Shown: positions 1 to 7,742, counted from the first letter of the stretch. The stretch is DNA of 33,750 bases from Rickettsia typhi (GCA_945898725.1 CAMDIK010000011.1:1-33750); one strand, 5' to 3'. Notes: a model not told the origin generated them from the letters alone. Numbers and translations are program-made.

Positions 1-2249
1 GTGTTATCAACTTTTGATTTCTTCAGCCTGTTTAGCTCGTTAATTTGCCCTTCATTTCTTGCAAGCTCTTGGTGGTAGATTTCTATGAACTTTTTAATTT
101 TTTTCTCAAGATTATTTTTATTTACATCATAAACCCATTTGTCTCTGGCCGTTACCACCCCAAGGGAGTAAAGTTTGAAAATTGCATTTGCGTCGCTCTT
201 GCCACCTTTACAATCCTTGGAAATAAGCGGAATTAGCTCTTGCCAATCGTTTTCAACCTGACCCAGCCACTGGTTTCTTGCATTTGGTATTATTTTTGTA
301 AAATGCCCGATTAGCTCGTTATATGTTCGTAAATTCACATTATTTGCAATTCTTGCCTTAATTTTGCTTAAAAAGTTAAGTTTTTCCTTTGCCTCCATAT
401 AATCATCCACTTCAATATATTTTATCTCGCAACGCCCCGGGTTATCTCCATTTTTAATTAAAAACATAACCCCAACGCCAGTTTGAATGCCAAAAACATT
501 GTGCTTTGTGCCTGAAATTTTCGGATTCCTCCTAACATCACCCTTCAAATTCACAAAATAAGCATAGTCAAATTCTTCCCGAACGCATGCCCGAAAGCCG
601 TCGTCTTGCTTTGCGTCAAGATAGGCGTTGTTTGTGATAAATGCGATAATTCCGCCTTTTTGCTCATCCATTCTGTCGCTCGCCCAACGAATAAATCGCT
701 TATACATGTCAAATTGCTTTGTTTTTTGCGCTGTGGATTTTTTGATATAAGTTTCCTTAATTCTTGCGTCTATGTGGGGATATGAAAAGTTTTTATTGTT
801 GTCATTTTCATTTTGCTGATTAGAATTATATGGCGGATTTCCGATTATAACCTTAAGTTTTGCTTCGTTTTGTTTTTTTATTTTCTCATTATTTTCATTA
901 AACGCCTCTCTATTGGCTTCCGAAAATAAATCTTTTGAGTCCTTTGTTTCGAAATAGCTATTTTTCAATGACGCAATGTTATTTAGAGTGTCAACCAAAA
1001 CAATGTTTTTGAATTCTTTGTAATTTCCTTTTATCTGTGCCCTTATATACTCAATATTCAAATTCGCGATGTAATATGGCAAAATGTCAATTTCATTACA
1101 AAAAATCTCATTTTCAAATTTATTATCAAAATTTTGATGATGGGCAATTTCATATAGTAATTCGCTTATAAAAATACCCGTGCCCGTGCAGGGGTCAAGA
1201 ACCTCAACATTGTCATCCTCTAATTTTTGATCAAAATGCTTACATAATAGCAAATCTGTCATTTTAATCATGAAGCTAACAATTTCAATCGGCGTATATT
1301 CAATGCCCTGCCTGTCAGCTTTTGATGGATTATATGCTTTGTAAAATTCTTGATAAATTGTTTTCAAGAAAGACTGCTTTTGCCTGTGATCATGAATTGC
1401 CTGTGCTGTATTGATAATTATTTGATAATATGCTCTTATTGACTTTGTAAGCTCCATCTCTTTTTCCTTGGTAAAGAAAGTTTTTGTAATTTCATCGATA
1501 CTTTTGGCAATTGAATTGTATTTATGAAATTGCTGATCATCAAAAATAGAGTCAAATATATCTTTTGTTAAGATGTGTTGAACTATCATATTATTTACAT
1601 CATCTTGAGACACTTCTTTGTTTATAGCGTCCTTACAATCATTTATGAAGGTACTTGCTTTTTCAATAAATTGTTTGTTTTTAATTTCCCATTGTTCTTT
1701 GATTAATTTATGTAATACTTGAGATATTTCCGGAACTTTTTCTTTAAATTTACCTAACCCTTCTTTAAATTCAGAAATAAATGGCGGTTCATAGTTAATA
1801 AACTGCTTTATTAATGCCTCAAATTCTTCATCCGTTGCCCGAGTGTCAATTAAATTACTTTCTCCAATATAAATTTTTGAGACTCTTTGTTTATTTTGAT
1901 ATAACACAATCCATTGAGCATTTTCAAAGATTATATTAGTTATATCGTACCCCTTTTGTATTTTCTTTGCTATTTCAACTTCTATGTTATCGTAAATATC
2001 TTTATTTTCAATATAGCCAAAATTTAAACCAATAGAACTTTGCAAGCCTGCATCTGGTACATTCCGTGTGCCGATTTGTCTTAATTCGTCAACTATAATT
2101 AATTCATATTCTTTTGCATACTTACCAATCATTTCTAGAAATGCTTTTCTAATAGCAGTTTCTTTTTCCGTTCCTCCTGCGGTTTTTAGCTCACTAATTC
2201 TTTTGTAATAATCTCTAATATTTGAAATATTATTTTTTAAATCTTTCAT
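1..2249 (-). CDS. Type IIG/ISP-like restriction endonuclease-methyltransferase, 3' end outside window
   Basis: This frame is open from an ATG at 2249 to the window edge, giving about 749 codons without the C-terminus. Three parts are visible. The N-terminus has a PD-(D/E)XK-like pattern, VPD at residues 64-66 and YIENK at 79-83, which fits a nuclease. Residues around 315-350 read YTPIEIVSFM, then motif I of an N6-adenine methyltransferase, DPCTGTGIF, starts at residue 352. The catalytic NPPY motif is at residues 471-474. The segment after it, with GGIIAFITNNAYLDA, is typical of the catalytic domain of these enzymes; target recognition would follow. No helicase region lies between nuclease and methylase, so a single-chain type IIG enzyme fits better than a full LlaBIII-type ISP enzyme. 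Such proteins methylate one adenine-containing site and cut unmethylated DNA. It is the last visible gene of a minus-strand cassette, 11 nt after the RhuM gene. Whether the nuclease is active is not known. Confidence 0.85.
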   Translation of the reverse strand, partial: MKDLKNNISNIRDYYKRISELKTAGGTEKETAIRKAFLEMIGKYAKEYELIIVDELRQIGTRNVPDAGLQSSIGLNFGYIENKDIYDNIEVEIAKKIQKGYDITNIIFENAQWIVLYQNKQRVSKIYIGESNLIDTRATDEEFEALIKQFINYEPPFISEFKEGLGKFKEKVPEISQVLHKLIKEQWEIKNKQFIEKASTFINDCKDAINKEVSQDDVNNMIVQHILTKDIFDSIFDDQQFHKYNSIAKSIDEITKTFFTKEKEMELTKSIRAYYQIIINTAQAIHDHRQKQSFLKTIYQEFYKAYNPSKADRQGIEYTPIEIVSFMIKMTDLLLCKHFDQKLEDDNVEVLDPCTGTGIFISELLYEIAHHQNFDNKFENEIFCNEIDILPYYIANLNIEYIRAQIKGNYKEFKNIVLVDTLNNIASLKNSYFETKDSKDLFSEANREAFNENNEKIKKQNEAKLKVIIGNPPYNSNQQNENDNNKNFSYPHIDARIKETYIKKSTAQKTKQFDMYKRFIRWASDRMDEQKGGIIAFITNNAYLDAKQDDGFRACVREEFDYAYFVNLKGDVRRNPKISGTKHNVFGIQTGVGVMFLIKNGDNPGRCEIKYIEVDDYMEAKEKLNFLSKIKARIANNVNLRTYNELIGHFTKIIPNARNQWLGQVENDWQELIPLISKDCKGGKSDANAIFKLYSLGVVTARDKWVYDVNKNNLEKKIKKFIEIYHQELARNEGQINELNRLKKSKVDN

Positions 2250-2260
2250 ATTTATAACAC

Positions 2261-3280
2261 TTAATTACTCTTTAACTTTTTACTCTCTTTTACTAACTTA
2301 TCAAAATCACTTTCAAAGTTTTTATCTTGCTCAATGCGGAATTGCTCAAATTCTGTTTCTGCTTTTATTTTTGCCTCTAATATTGAAATTTTACCGCTAT
2401 CAAGCAAAATCGGATAGTCTGAAAGCTCTAAAAATTGATTTAAAAACTCCGCCCAATCCTTCATATTCATTACAATTTGTCTTTCTGCTCTATTTTCCGC
2501 CAAATCAATGTAAGAGGATACAATTCTATTTAATGCCTTGATATGTTGCTCGTTTAGATAATTTTTCGCAATTATAACATCGCTTTTTAAAATCTTACCA
2601 TCTGGTGCATTTTTCCAAGTTTTAAGCCCCATATAAAGCTTTGTTGCGTCTGCTTCAGTGTAGATAATTTCAGCCGCCGTTTTACCTGTTATTGCAAAAT
2701 GTAATTTATTTTGAACGGTTGCATAAAATGTTTTAGTTGTTTCTGAGTTTTTATCATAATCCGCAGAAAGTGAGTAAATATCTGTAATTTTTTGATAAAA
2801 TCTTCGCTCACTTGCTCGAATTTCTCTTATTCTTTCAAGCTGTTCTTCGAAATAATCTATTCCAAAATGTTGAATTTGCTTTAATCTTTCATCGTCCATT
2901 GCAAAGCCTTTTATGATGTATTCTTTTAAAACATCACTCGCCCAGCTTCTAAATTCTATTGCTCTTTGTGAATTCACACGATAACCAACCGCAAGAATGA
3001 CTTTTAAATTATAAAACTCTAATTCTCTTTTTACCTCCCTGTTTCCCTCTTGTTGAACTATTCCAATTTTTCGAATAGTTGCCTCTTTTATCAACTCACC
3101 ACTTTCAAATATTTCTTTTAAATGATAGTTAATTGTATTGACTTCAACCTCAAAAAGCTCACTCATTTTCTTTTGAGTAAGCCATAAATTTTCATCTTTA
3201 AAAAAGACATCAATATTTACCTTTCCTGTGGAGGTCTTGAAAATGACAAAATTATTGAAGTGTTGTAATTCTTTGCTCAT
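2261..3280 (-). CDS. RhuM-family protein (virulence RhuM/DNA-binding-like)
   Basis: This 339-aa protein starts at an ATG. It has the RhuM-family layout: an N-terminal beta region, then a winged-helix-like segment (LWLTQKKMSELFEVEVNTI, residues about 32-50), then the conserved stretch NLKVILAVGYRVNSQRAIEF (about 91-110) and RSWASDVLKEYIIKGFAMD. The C-terminal half is helical and charged. RhuM-family genes were named from a Salmonella pathogenicity island but are often found inside restriction-modification loci, as here, between a small regulator and a restriction-methyltransferase. Spacing is 9 nt from the upstream gene and 11 nt to the downstream one, so they are almost certainly co-transcribed. 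The biochemical function of the family is unknown; a role in regulating or accompanying the restriction system is inference from position. Confidence 0.8.
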   Translation of the reverse strand: MSKELQHFNNFVIFKTSTGKVNIDVFFKDENLWLTQKKMSELFEVEVNTINYHLKEIFESGELIKEATIRKIGIVQQEGNREVKRELEFYNLKVILAVGYRVNSQRAIEFRSWASDVLKEYIIKGFAMDDERLKQIQHFGIDYFEEQLERIREIRASERRFYQKITDIYSLSADYDKNSETTKTFYATVQNKLHFAITGKTAAEIIYTEADATKLYMGLKTWKNAPDGKILKSDVIIAKNYLNEQHIKALNRIVSSYIDLAENRAERQIVMNMKDWAEFLNQFLELSDYPILLDSGKISILEAKIKAETEFEQFRIEQDKNFESDFDKLVKESKKLKSN

Positions 3281-3289
3281 ACAAAATAA

Positions 3290-3454
3290 CTAATTACTTT
3301 TATCATCTTGACCTTGTTTTTCTTTTTCTAAAAACTCTTTAACAGCTTTTATTATTAACTCTTTCAAGGTCATATCTTTTTCAAGAGCTTTCATTTTAAG
3401 CATTTTATGAAATTCACTTTCAACTTGAATTATTATTTTAGAAGTTTCTTTCAT
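3290..3454 (-). CDS. Small CopG/Arc-like (ribbon-helix-helix) protein, 54 aa
   Basis: A 54-codon ORF begins at ATG 3454 and ends with TAG. Its N-terminus, SKIIIQVESEFHKMLK, reads as a short beta strand followed by helix one. ALEKDMTLKELIIKAVKEFL supplies a turn and helix two. This is the usual pattern of ribbon-helix-helix antitoxins and autoregulators. The tail is charged and probably disordered. It is the first gene of the cassette, 9 nt upstream of the RhuM gene. A 12-bp palindrome overlaps the -35 element of its predicted promoter, which fits autorepression. It could instead be a controller protein for the restriction genes; the sequence cannot decide. Confidence 0.6.
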   Translation of the reverse strand: MKETSKIIIQVESEFHKMLKMKALEKDMTLKELIIKAVKEFLEKEKQGQDDKSN

Positions 3455-3460
3455 ATATTA

Positions 3461-3489
3461 AATCATAATCTTAATATGTTTATATTGCA
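3461..3489 (-). promoter_or_regulatory. Promoter of the restriction cassette, near-leaderless
   Basis: On the minus strand TTGCAA (3489-3484) is followed after 17 nt by TATGAT (3466-3461). The -10 box ends only 6 nt before the ATG at 3454, so the predicted start of transcription falls on or next to the start codon and the mRNA would have almost no leader. Confidence 0.45.
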
Positions 3490-3493
3490 ATAT
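3482..3493. promoter_or_regulatory. Perfect 12-bp palindrome, candidate operator
   Basis: ATATTGCAATAT is its own reverse complement and overlaps the -35 box of the cassette promoter. A ribbon-helix-helix dimer encoded by the first gene could bind it. AT-rich palindromes of this length also arise by chance. Confidence 0.35.
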
Positions 3494-3615
3494 GGTTATA
3501 TAATGTAAAATGCAAGTATTTTTTAAGCAACCAACCTTTCCACCCTATTAAAAAAGCAATTAAATTCAAAAATACTTGATTTATAAGTTCTCAATGTTTC
3601 AATAAACCCGCTCCA

Positions 3616-3936
3616 TTGTTTAGATTTATAATAGTTAATTTCTGGTTAATATTTTTATTATTAATTTTTAATGGTTGCATTACAAAGAAGAAATTTGAAT
3701 CATCTCTCAAAATATGGGTTGGAAAAACAGAGTCTGACTTGCTTCAGCAATATGGCGTTCCAAGTGGAAGTTATATACTGGAAAATCAAAAGCTATTAGA
3801 ATTCAATGAATCTGAGGTTGTAGTCAGTCAATACGGAGGTGGCACCTATTATTGCAAAATAACATTTACAATAGATCAAAAATCTAATAAAATTATAAAC
3901 TCGCAGTACAAAGGTAATAATTGCTATGATTGGTAG
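3616..3936 (+). CDS. Small putative lipoprotein, BamE/SmpA-like repeat
   Basis: This 106-aa protein begins at a TTG; no in-frame ATG lies nearby upstream. A hydrophobic N-terminus (residues 3-20) ends at a lipobox-like IFNGC, with Cys21 as the candidate lipidated residue, followed by KKK. The body contains WVGKTESDLLQQYGVPSGSY and a later LEFNESEV segment. That resembles the small outer-membrane lipoproteins of the BamE/OmlA type, where a helix ending in GxP is followed by beta strands. Two cysteines (about 79 and 103) could form a periplasmic disulfide. The exact family is not certain. It is a single gene with no obvious partner; the truncated glycosyltransferase follows in the same direction. 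Confidence 0.6.
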   Translation: MFRFIIVNFWLIFLLLIFNGCITKKKFESSLKIWVGKTESDLLQQYGVPSGSYILENQKLLEFNESEVVVSQYGGGTYYCKITFTIDQKSNKIINSQYKGNNCYDW

Positions 3937-3990
3937 CAGTTTTGTTGTAATAGTTCTGGTTTTATCCTGAAAAAAACTTTTTCAGTTTAG

Positions 3991-4677
3991 ATAAAAGATA
4001 TTATACAGGGCGACTATCATCCTGACGTAAAAAGAGCTTTATCAGCCTTCACAATGGAAGCAAGTGGACCATTTAAAAATTATGCAGCTGCATCTGATAT
4101 TGCCAGAATGGTTGTGTTGTATATTTTTGGTGGAGTGTATTTTGATGTAGATATCACTATAAAACAAGCCAAGGATATTGATATATTGCATCGTGATAAA
4201 AATAAACAACCGACGGAATGTAAAAAATTATCAATACAAAAATATGATGGCTTGGGCAGCTTTTCTCGCGTACCTCGCTGTAATAGCATATTAACATCAC
4301 CCCCAAAAGATCAATACATTCAAAAATTCTTCAAGCATGTTGGGCAAAGCTATAAATCTATTCATGCCGCACAAAAGAAAAGGAAAGTTAGTAGAATAGA
4401 GCAGACTATGCACTTTACTGGCCCGTATGTATTCAGAGAAATAGATAATCAGCTTGCCAAAGAATGCGAGAATGGCTTAAATAAAACGATCTATGAATGT
4501 TATAATCTGCACTATGTCTCAAAACCAAACTTCCCAGACAATACCCAATGGAGACGCCCTGCAGCCAAAATTACCGGCTCTCAAGATGATAACAAATTTG
4601 ACAACCCACCCGATTATGAGCAATATTTACGACATCGCTCCAAGTTGGCAAAAATTGACAAAGATTTTGGGTTTTGA
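3991..4677 (+). pseudogene. 5'-truncated DXD-motif glycosyltransferase
   Basis: The first ATG is at 4054, but the frame is open from 3991, just after a TAG, and the residues before the ATG (HPDVKRALSAFTM) already look like family sequence. The recognisable core is KNYAAASDIARMVVLYIFGG followed by VYFDVDI. This is the DXD nucleotide-sugar and metal site of the GT-A fold shared by TcdA/TcdB-type toxins and OCH1-like transferases. These enzymes normally have about 70-100 residues before this point, including the first Rossmann strand with an IWxG-like motif. That part is missing here and I do not see it in other frames upstream. The C-terminal part is intact to TGA at 4677. I read it as a decaying or truncated copy of a sugar transferase that may once have modified host proteins or surface glycans. 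A shortened functional protein starting at 4054 (207 aa) is possible. Confidence 0.6.
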
Positions 4678-4729
4678 CAAACTATGTTGACTTTTTGTAA
4701 GTTGGAGTTGGGACTTGTCAAACTCTCAT

Positions 4730-4754
4730 AAACCCAGTGTTTATAAGGGTTTTT
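4730..4754 (+). terminator. Weak intrinsic terminator
   Basis: AAACCC (4730-4735) pairs with GGGTTT (4747-4752) across an 11-nt loop, followed by TT. It lies after the glycosyltransferase remnant and before the promoter of the next gene. The stem is short, so support is modest. Confidence 0.3.
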
Positions 4755-4784
4755 GGCGTTTTTAAAGTGTATACATTTTTTTCC

Positions 4785-4813
4785 TTGACTTATGCAGATT
4801 TTTATGCTATACT
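4785..4813 (+). promoter_or_regulatory. Strong sigma70-type promoter for the 496-aa gene
   Basis: TTGACT (4785-4790) and TATACT (4808-4813) are separated by exactly 17 nt. Transcription would start near 4820, about 30 nt before the ATG at 4851. Confidence 0.75.
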
Positions 4814-4850
4814 ATAGACTGAGGTAAGTAATTGTTATTTTTAAATTTAT

Positions 4851-6341
4851 ATGCAAGGCAATAGTCAAATAAATTATCAGAACTGGAAAGGCCAGGCATT
4901 TTTGAATCTCAAGATACAGGAAGCTTACGAAATGGGGTTTAATGCCCTTGATGAAGATACGTTTAAGACATACTTTGAGAAGTTGCAAGTACCTCAAGAA
5001 CATTCGCAAACAGTCTATCCCCTCTTACTGAGTTCTTTTACTAGAGGGTTTAAGAATGGCGAGCCAAGTAAAGAATTTAAAACATTCTATGAAACATTGC
5101 AACTGCAACCATACAATGGCGAAGTACTTATTTGGAGTGATGACGACAAAAGCTTGGAGCTCGATTTCGGGAGCGTATATTATTTCTTCTCTAAATTAAA
5201 ACCTTATGCTTCATTATTTGAAAGTGGTAAATATGAAGCGAAAAGGATGGTTCGTACCGATCGGAGCTTGCACCTCCCAAGTGATAAGAATAAGGTAATA
5301 AATTCAAACACTCCAGCTCTCATTATTACTTACACAGGGGTAACACCAAAGCTTGAATTTTTGCTACGGTGTGGTACAATGATATGTCCTGAAGATCCAA
5401 GGCTTAAGATCTATATCAAAAAAGAGCAGAATTACAACGCACGTAATATAGATATATTTTGTGCAAAATGTGCTGAATTATTAGGGCGTCAGAAAGCTCA
5501 GGCGTTGCCAGAGGTGAAAAGCTCACATTCAAGCAAATCATTGCAAAAAGTAAGCACACCTAAAGTGGAGATAGGAAAATACAAAGCATTGGCAAAGCAA
5601 GTAAGCGCACCTAAAGTGGAGGTAAAATACCAATTATCACCCCAATCACCACCCCAATTATCACACCAATCATCACCCCCATTACCCCAATTATCACCCA
5701 AGATAAAGAAAGTGGAGGTGAAAAGCTCATATTCAAGCCAATCATCACACCAATCATTGCCCAAGATAAAGAAAGTGGAGGTGCAAAGCCTATCTTTAAA
5801 CAAATCATCGTCAAGTTCACCATCAGCGTCGCTAGAAATAATACCTTGTAAGATTGATGATAAAATGCAAATCACAGAAGCATCCAAGATTATAAGTCAG
5901 GCTGTAAAGGATTTATCAAATATAAAGAAGCGTAGCGGTATATGGATAAACTCCGCTAAAGAGTATGAACTAATACAAAGTATGTTCATACTGGGTGAGC
6001 CCAATCAGACTCAAACCTTCAAAAAAGCGGATTTTACTAGTTCTCAATCTATAGAAAAAACCCTAACCGCAAAATTTCCAGATTCCATACCTTTAGATCG
6101 AGTGGTAGTTTTCACCGTCAGTTCAAGAGACCCCAGAGAGACAGTTAAATATTATAACAGCATACCGAGCAAGGAACGGCAGTTCCCAGGGGCAACTCTA
6201 ACCACAGATTCTGGAAGGTTATCTGGTTTGAGAGGTCAGGGAGAGATCAGATGCACATGTAAATTATCTCAATTAGAAGACTTGGTGAAGGCGCTGGTTA
6301 ACCAATGTAATCAATCACTCGCTTGTTGTGGTTGTTTTTAA
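4851..6341 (+). CDS. Unrecognised 496-aa protein with repeat-rich linker and Cys-rich CGCF C-terminus (candidate effector)
   Basis: I do not recognise a family. Three zones are visible. Residues 1-220 look folded, with mixed charge, WSDDDKSLELDF near 97-108 and several cysteines. Residues about 220-340 are low complexity, rich in Ser, Pro, Gln and Lys, with repeated cores APKVEV, KIKKVEV and SSQSSHQS. Residues about 345-496 look folded again. The protein ends LACCGCF, with three Cys in the last five residues, Cys at -4 and Phe at -1. This resembles a eukaryotic CAAX box with an adjacent Cys that could be palmitoylated, although Gly-Cys in the middle is not classical. There is no signal peptide or membrane segment, so export would need a type IV or type I system. 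Base use is visibly less AT-rich than in the housekeeping genes nearby, which hints at transfer. An in-frame TAA at 4842 fixes ATG 4851 as the first start. An effector role is inference. Confidence 0.7.
   Translation: MQGNSQINYQNWKGQAFLNLKIQEAYEMGFNALDEDTFKTYFEKLQVPQEHSQTVYPLLLSSFTRGFKNGEPSKEFKTFYETLQLQPYNGEVLIWSDDDKSLELDFGSVYYFFSKLKPYASLFESGKYEAKRMVRTDRSLHLPSDKNKVINSNTPALIITYTGVTPKLEFLLRCGTMICPEDPRLKIYIKKEQNYNARNIDIFCAKCAELLGRQKAQALPEVKSSHSSKSLQKVSTPKVEIGKYKALAKQVSAPKVEVKYQLSPQSPPQLSHQSSPPLPQLSPKIKKVEVKSSYSSQSSHQSLPKIKKVEVQSLSLNKSSSSSPSASLEIIPCKIDDKMQITEASKIISQAVKDLSNIKKRSGIWINSAKEYELIQSMFILGEPNQTQTFKKADFTSSQSIEKTLTAKFPDSIPLDRVVVFTVSSRDPRETVKYYNSIPSKERQFPGATLTTDSGRLSGLRGQGEIRCTCKLSQLEDLVKALVNQCNQSLACCGCF
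5515..5790 (+). repeat. Degenerate in-gene repeats (Ser/Pro/Lys linker)
   Basis: Two related copies around AGTAAGC(A/G)CACCTAAAGTG occur near 5547 and 5604. CCCAAGATAAAGAAAGTGGA occurs twice, starting near 5697 and 5760. Imperfect copies of GTGAAAAGCTCA and of ATCA-CACCAATCA lie between them. Repeats of this kind change copy number by slippage or recombination, so linker length may differ between strains. Confidence 0.65.
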
Positions 6342-6353
6342 GCTTAAATATTA

Positions 6354-6389
6354 GGCTATAGTCACCAGAATGGCTATAGTCACCAGAAT
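6354..6389. repeat. 18-bp perfect tandem duplication
   Basis: GGCTATAGTCACCAGAAT occurs twice back to back, just after the stop of the 496-aa gene. The rest of the 233-nt gap to the next gene has GC-richer patches and short inverted pieces (GGTAATAT near 6504 and ATATTACC near 6572), but no gene that I can support. Confidence 0.8.
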
Positions 6390-6574
6390 ATATCTTCGTT
6401 AGTTACGCGTGAGAATGGCTTTGGCAACTCGCGCGTTGCACGAACTAGGCTTCTGCGCAGGCTTATGCCTATCTTGAATATTTTCTAAATATGCATCAGC
6501 TACGGTAATATTAAAATCTCGTCGCTATGCTTTTTGCTTATATCTTGATAAAGGTAGTCAATTCCACATCTATA

Positions 6575-7678
6575 TTACCGCTGCAACTGACTCGACTTAG
6601 CGTTATTAACAAGTTCTTGAAAATATGCCAAGGTCAACATCCAGTGGTCATGATCTACGTCCAGCGTAACCTCTTTAAGGTCTGGGCGGCCTTGAGGAGT
6701 TTCACCTCGCGTAGTGCCTTCCTTAAATTCTTCCATAAGGTCCAACATGTGGATACCTCCCTCCCCATTCTCATTTGTATTGGAATACCTATAACAAGAT
6801 GCGTTAGAATTGTATGTATCAGTGTATTCAGGAAATTTAATATACTTTAGAAATGCGGGCATCTTGTTAAAATCAAGTTTAGCGACTATAAAGGGTACGT
6901 GTTTCCTTCTTAGACCATCGAGATCTATATATTTATCATTCACAACCTTCATAGCTCGCATATGGCTTTTTTCATCTTGACAGGCATATTTGTGATTGCT
7001 GATAGCTTGAAATTTTTCTGCCTGTTTATGAAAAATTAATACGTTACAGATAGGGGAGGTCTGCCAGTCAAGCTGATATGTATCTCTGTGATGTTTTATT
7101 GAGAAAGATATACTGGCAATATAAGTGTCATTAGAACCCAAATATATCACAAAACCTGCTTTGGCATCGTAGGAACTCATACGATATATTCTGAAATTAG
7201 GAATAGGATTTATTGTGAAATCAGGAATAGGATTTATATGCATTGTTTTGAAATCATCAATATTTATATACATAGCCATTCCCGGGGCATACAATAAACT
7301 GCGCGCGGGGCTAGAAATAAAACTTGTCGTCAAACTTTCTACCATATTTTGTGCCGCAGATACGACACGGGGTTCCATAGGATATAATACATTTAAAATC
7401 TGAGGCTCTATCCAACTGTAATTTTCATTTTTGCCACGAGAGAGGTCTAGTAGACCTAAATATAATTCAAATGCAGACATCTGATAAACTGTCAAATTTG
7501 CACTCAAAGACATACATTTCTCAAGACGCCGGTTCCAACGATCTTTATACTGATCCTCCATGTACGGAACTATGTCATCCTTTACATGAGCAAGAAATAA
7601 GTCCACCTGCGGACTCGTTATGCTGGCAAATAAAACTGTCCCAGTCACATCAAATACAACGCTACGTGCTAAATCCAT
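6575..7678 (-). CDS. Unrecognised 367-aa protein
   Basis: No family is recognised. The frame extends to a TTG at 7729, but the first 17 codons of that longer version are themselves the -35 and -10 boxes of a perfect promoter. The ATG at 7678, giving MDLARSVVFDV, is therefore the likely start. The first 20-odd residues are moderately hydrophobic but not a clear signal peptide. The protein is rich in Tyr, Met, Asp and His and has a small internal duplication, INPIPDFT then INPIPNFR, near residues 160-175. The C-terminal third carries charged segments and DVDHDHWM. It lies alone, facing the 496-aa gene tail to tail, and upstream of ribD on the same strand but 64 nt beyond its stop. Strong promoter, solitary context and absence of known domains suggest an accessory or host-interaction protein; that is inference. 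Confidence 0.65.
   Translation of the reverse strand: MDLARSVVFDVTGTVLFASITSPQVDLFLAHVKDDIVPYMEDQYKDRWNRRLEKCMSLSANLTVYQMSAFELYLGLLDLSRGKNENYSWIEPQILNVLYPMEPRVVSAAQNMVESLTTSFISSPARSLLYAPGMAMYINIDDFKTMHINPIPDFTINPIPNFRIYRMSSYDAKAGFVIYLGSNDTYIASISFSIKHHRDTYQLDWQTSPICNVLIFHKQAEKFQAISNHKYACQDEKSHMRAMKVVNDKYIDLDGLRRKHVPFIVAKLDFNKMPAFLKYIKFPEYTDTYNSNASCYRYSNTNENGEGGIHMLDLMEEFKEGTTRGETPQGRPDLKEVTLDVDHDHWMLTLAYFQELVNNAKSSQLQR
7194..7241. repeat. 24-bp tandem duplication inside the 367-aa gene
   Basis: Two adjacent 24-nt units (7194-7217 and 7218-7241) share (T/C)AGGAATAGGATTTAT and encode the two copies of INPIP(D/N)F. The copies differ at a few bases, so the event is recent but not brand new. Confidence 0.7.
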
Positions 7679-7700
7679 ATAAGTAACAAATATTGTTGAT

Positions 7701-7729
7701 ATTATAGCATATTCACTTTCACATGTCAA
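7701..7729 (-). promoter_or_regulatory. Perfect consensus sigma70 promoter for the 367-aa gene
   Basis: TTGACA (7729-7724), 17-nt spacer, TATAAT (7706-7701): both boxes match consensus at all six positions. The predicted start is near 7694, about 15 nt upstream of ATG 7678. This rules out the longer TTG start. Confidence 0.85.
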
Positions 7730-7742
7730 GCGAAATTACTAT

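Noticed and set aside
45..236. Short plus-strand open frame at the window start
   Set aside because: It is antisense to the restriction-methyltransferase gene, whose frame is open across the whole region with family motifs.
5640..5790. CRISPR-like array
   Set aside because: The repeats are in-frame, degenerate and without unique regular spacers; they encode a protein linker.
5498..5887. Trp/Gly/Asp-rich and Ile/Gly/Val-rich open frames on the minus strand
   Set aside because: They are antisense readings of the repeat linker of the 496-aa gene; their odd composition comes from the repeats, and no promoter or ribosome site supports them.
6527..6850. 107-codon plus-strand open frame overlapping the end of the 367-aa gene
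   Set aside because: Most of it is antisense to the gene with the perfect promoter and its sequence shows no family character.
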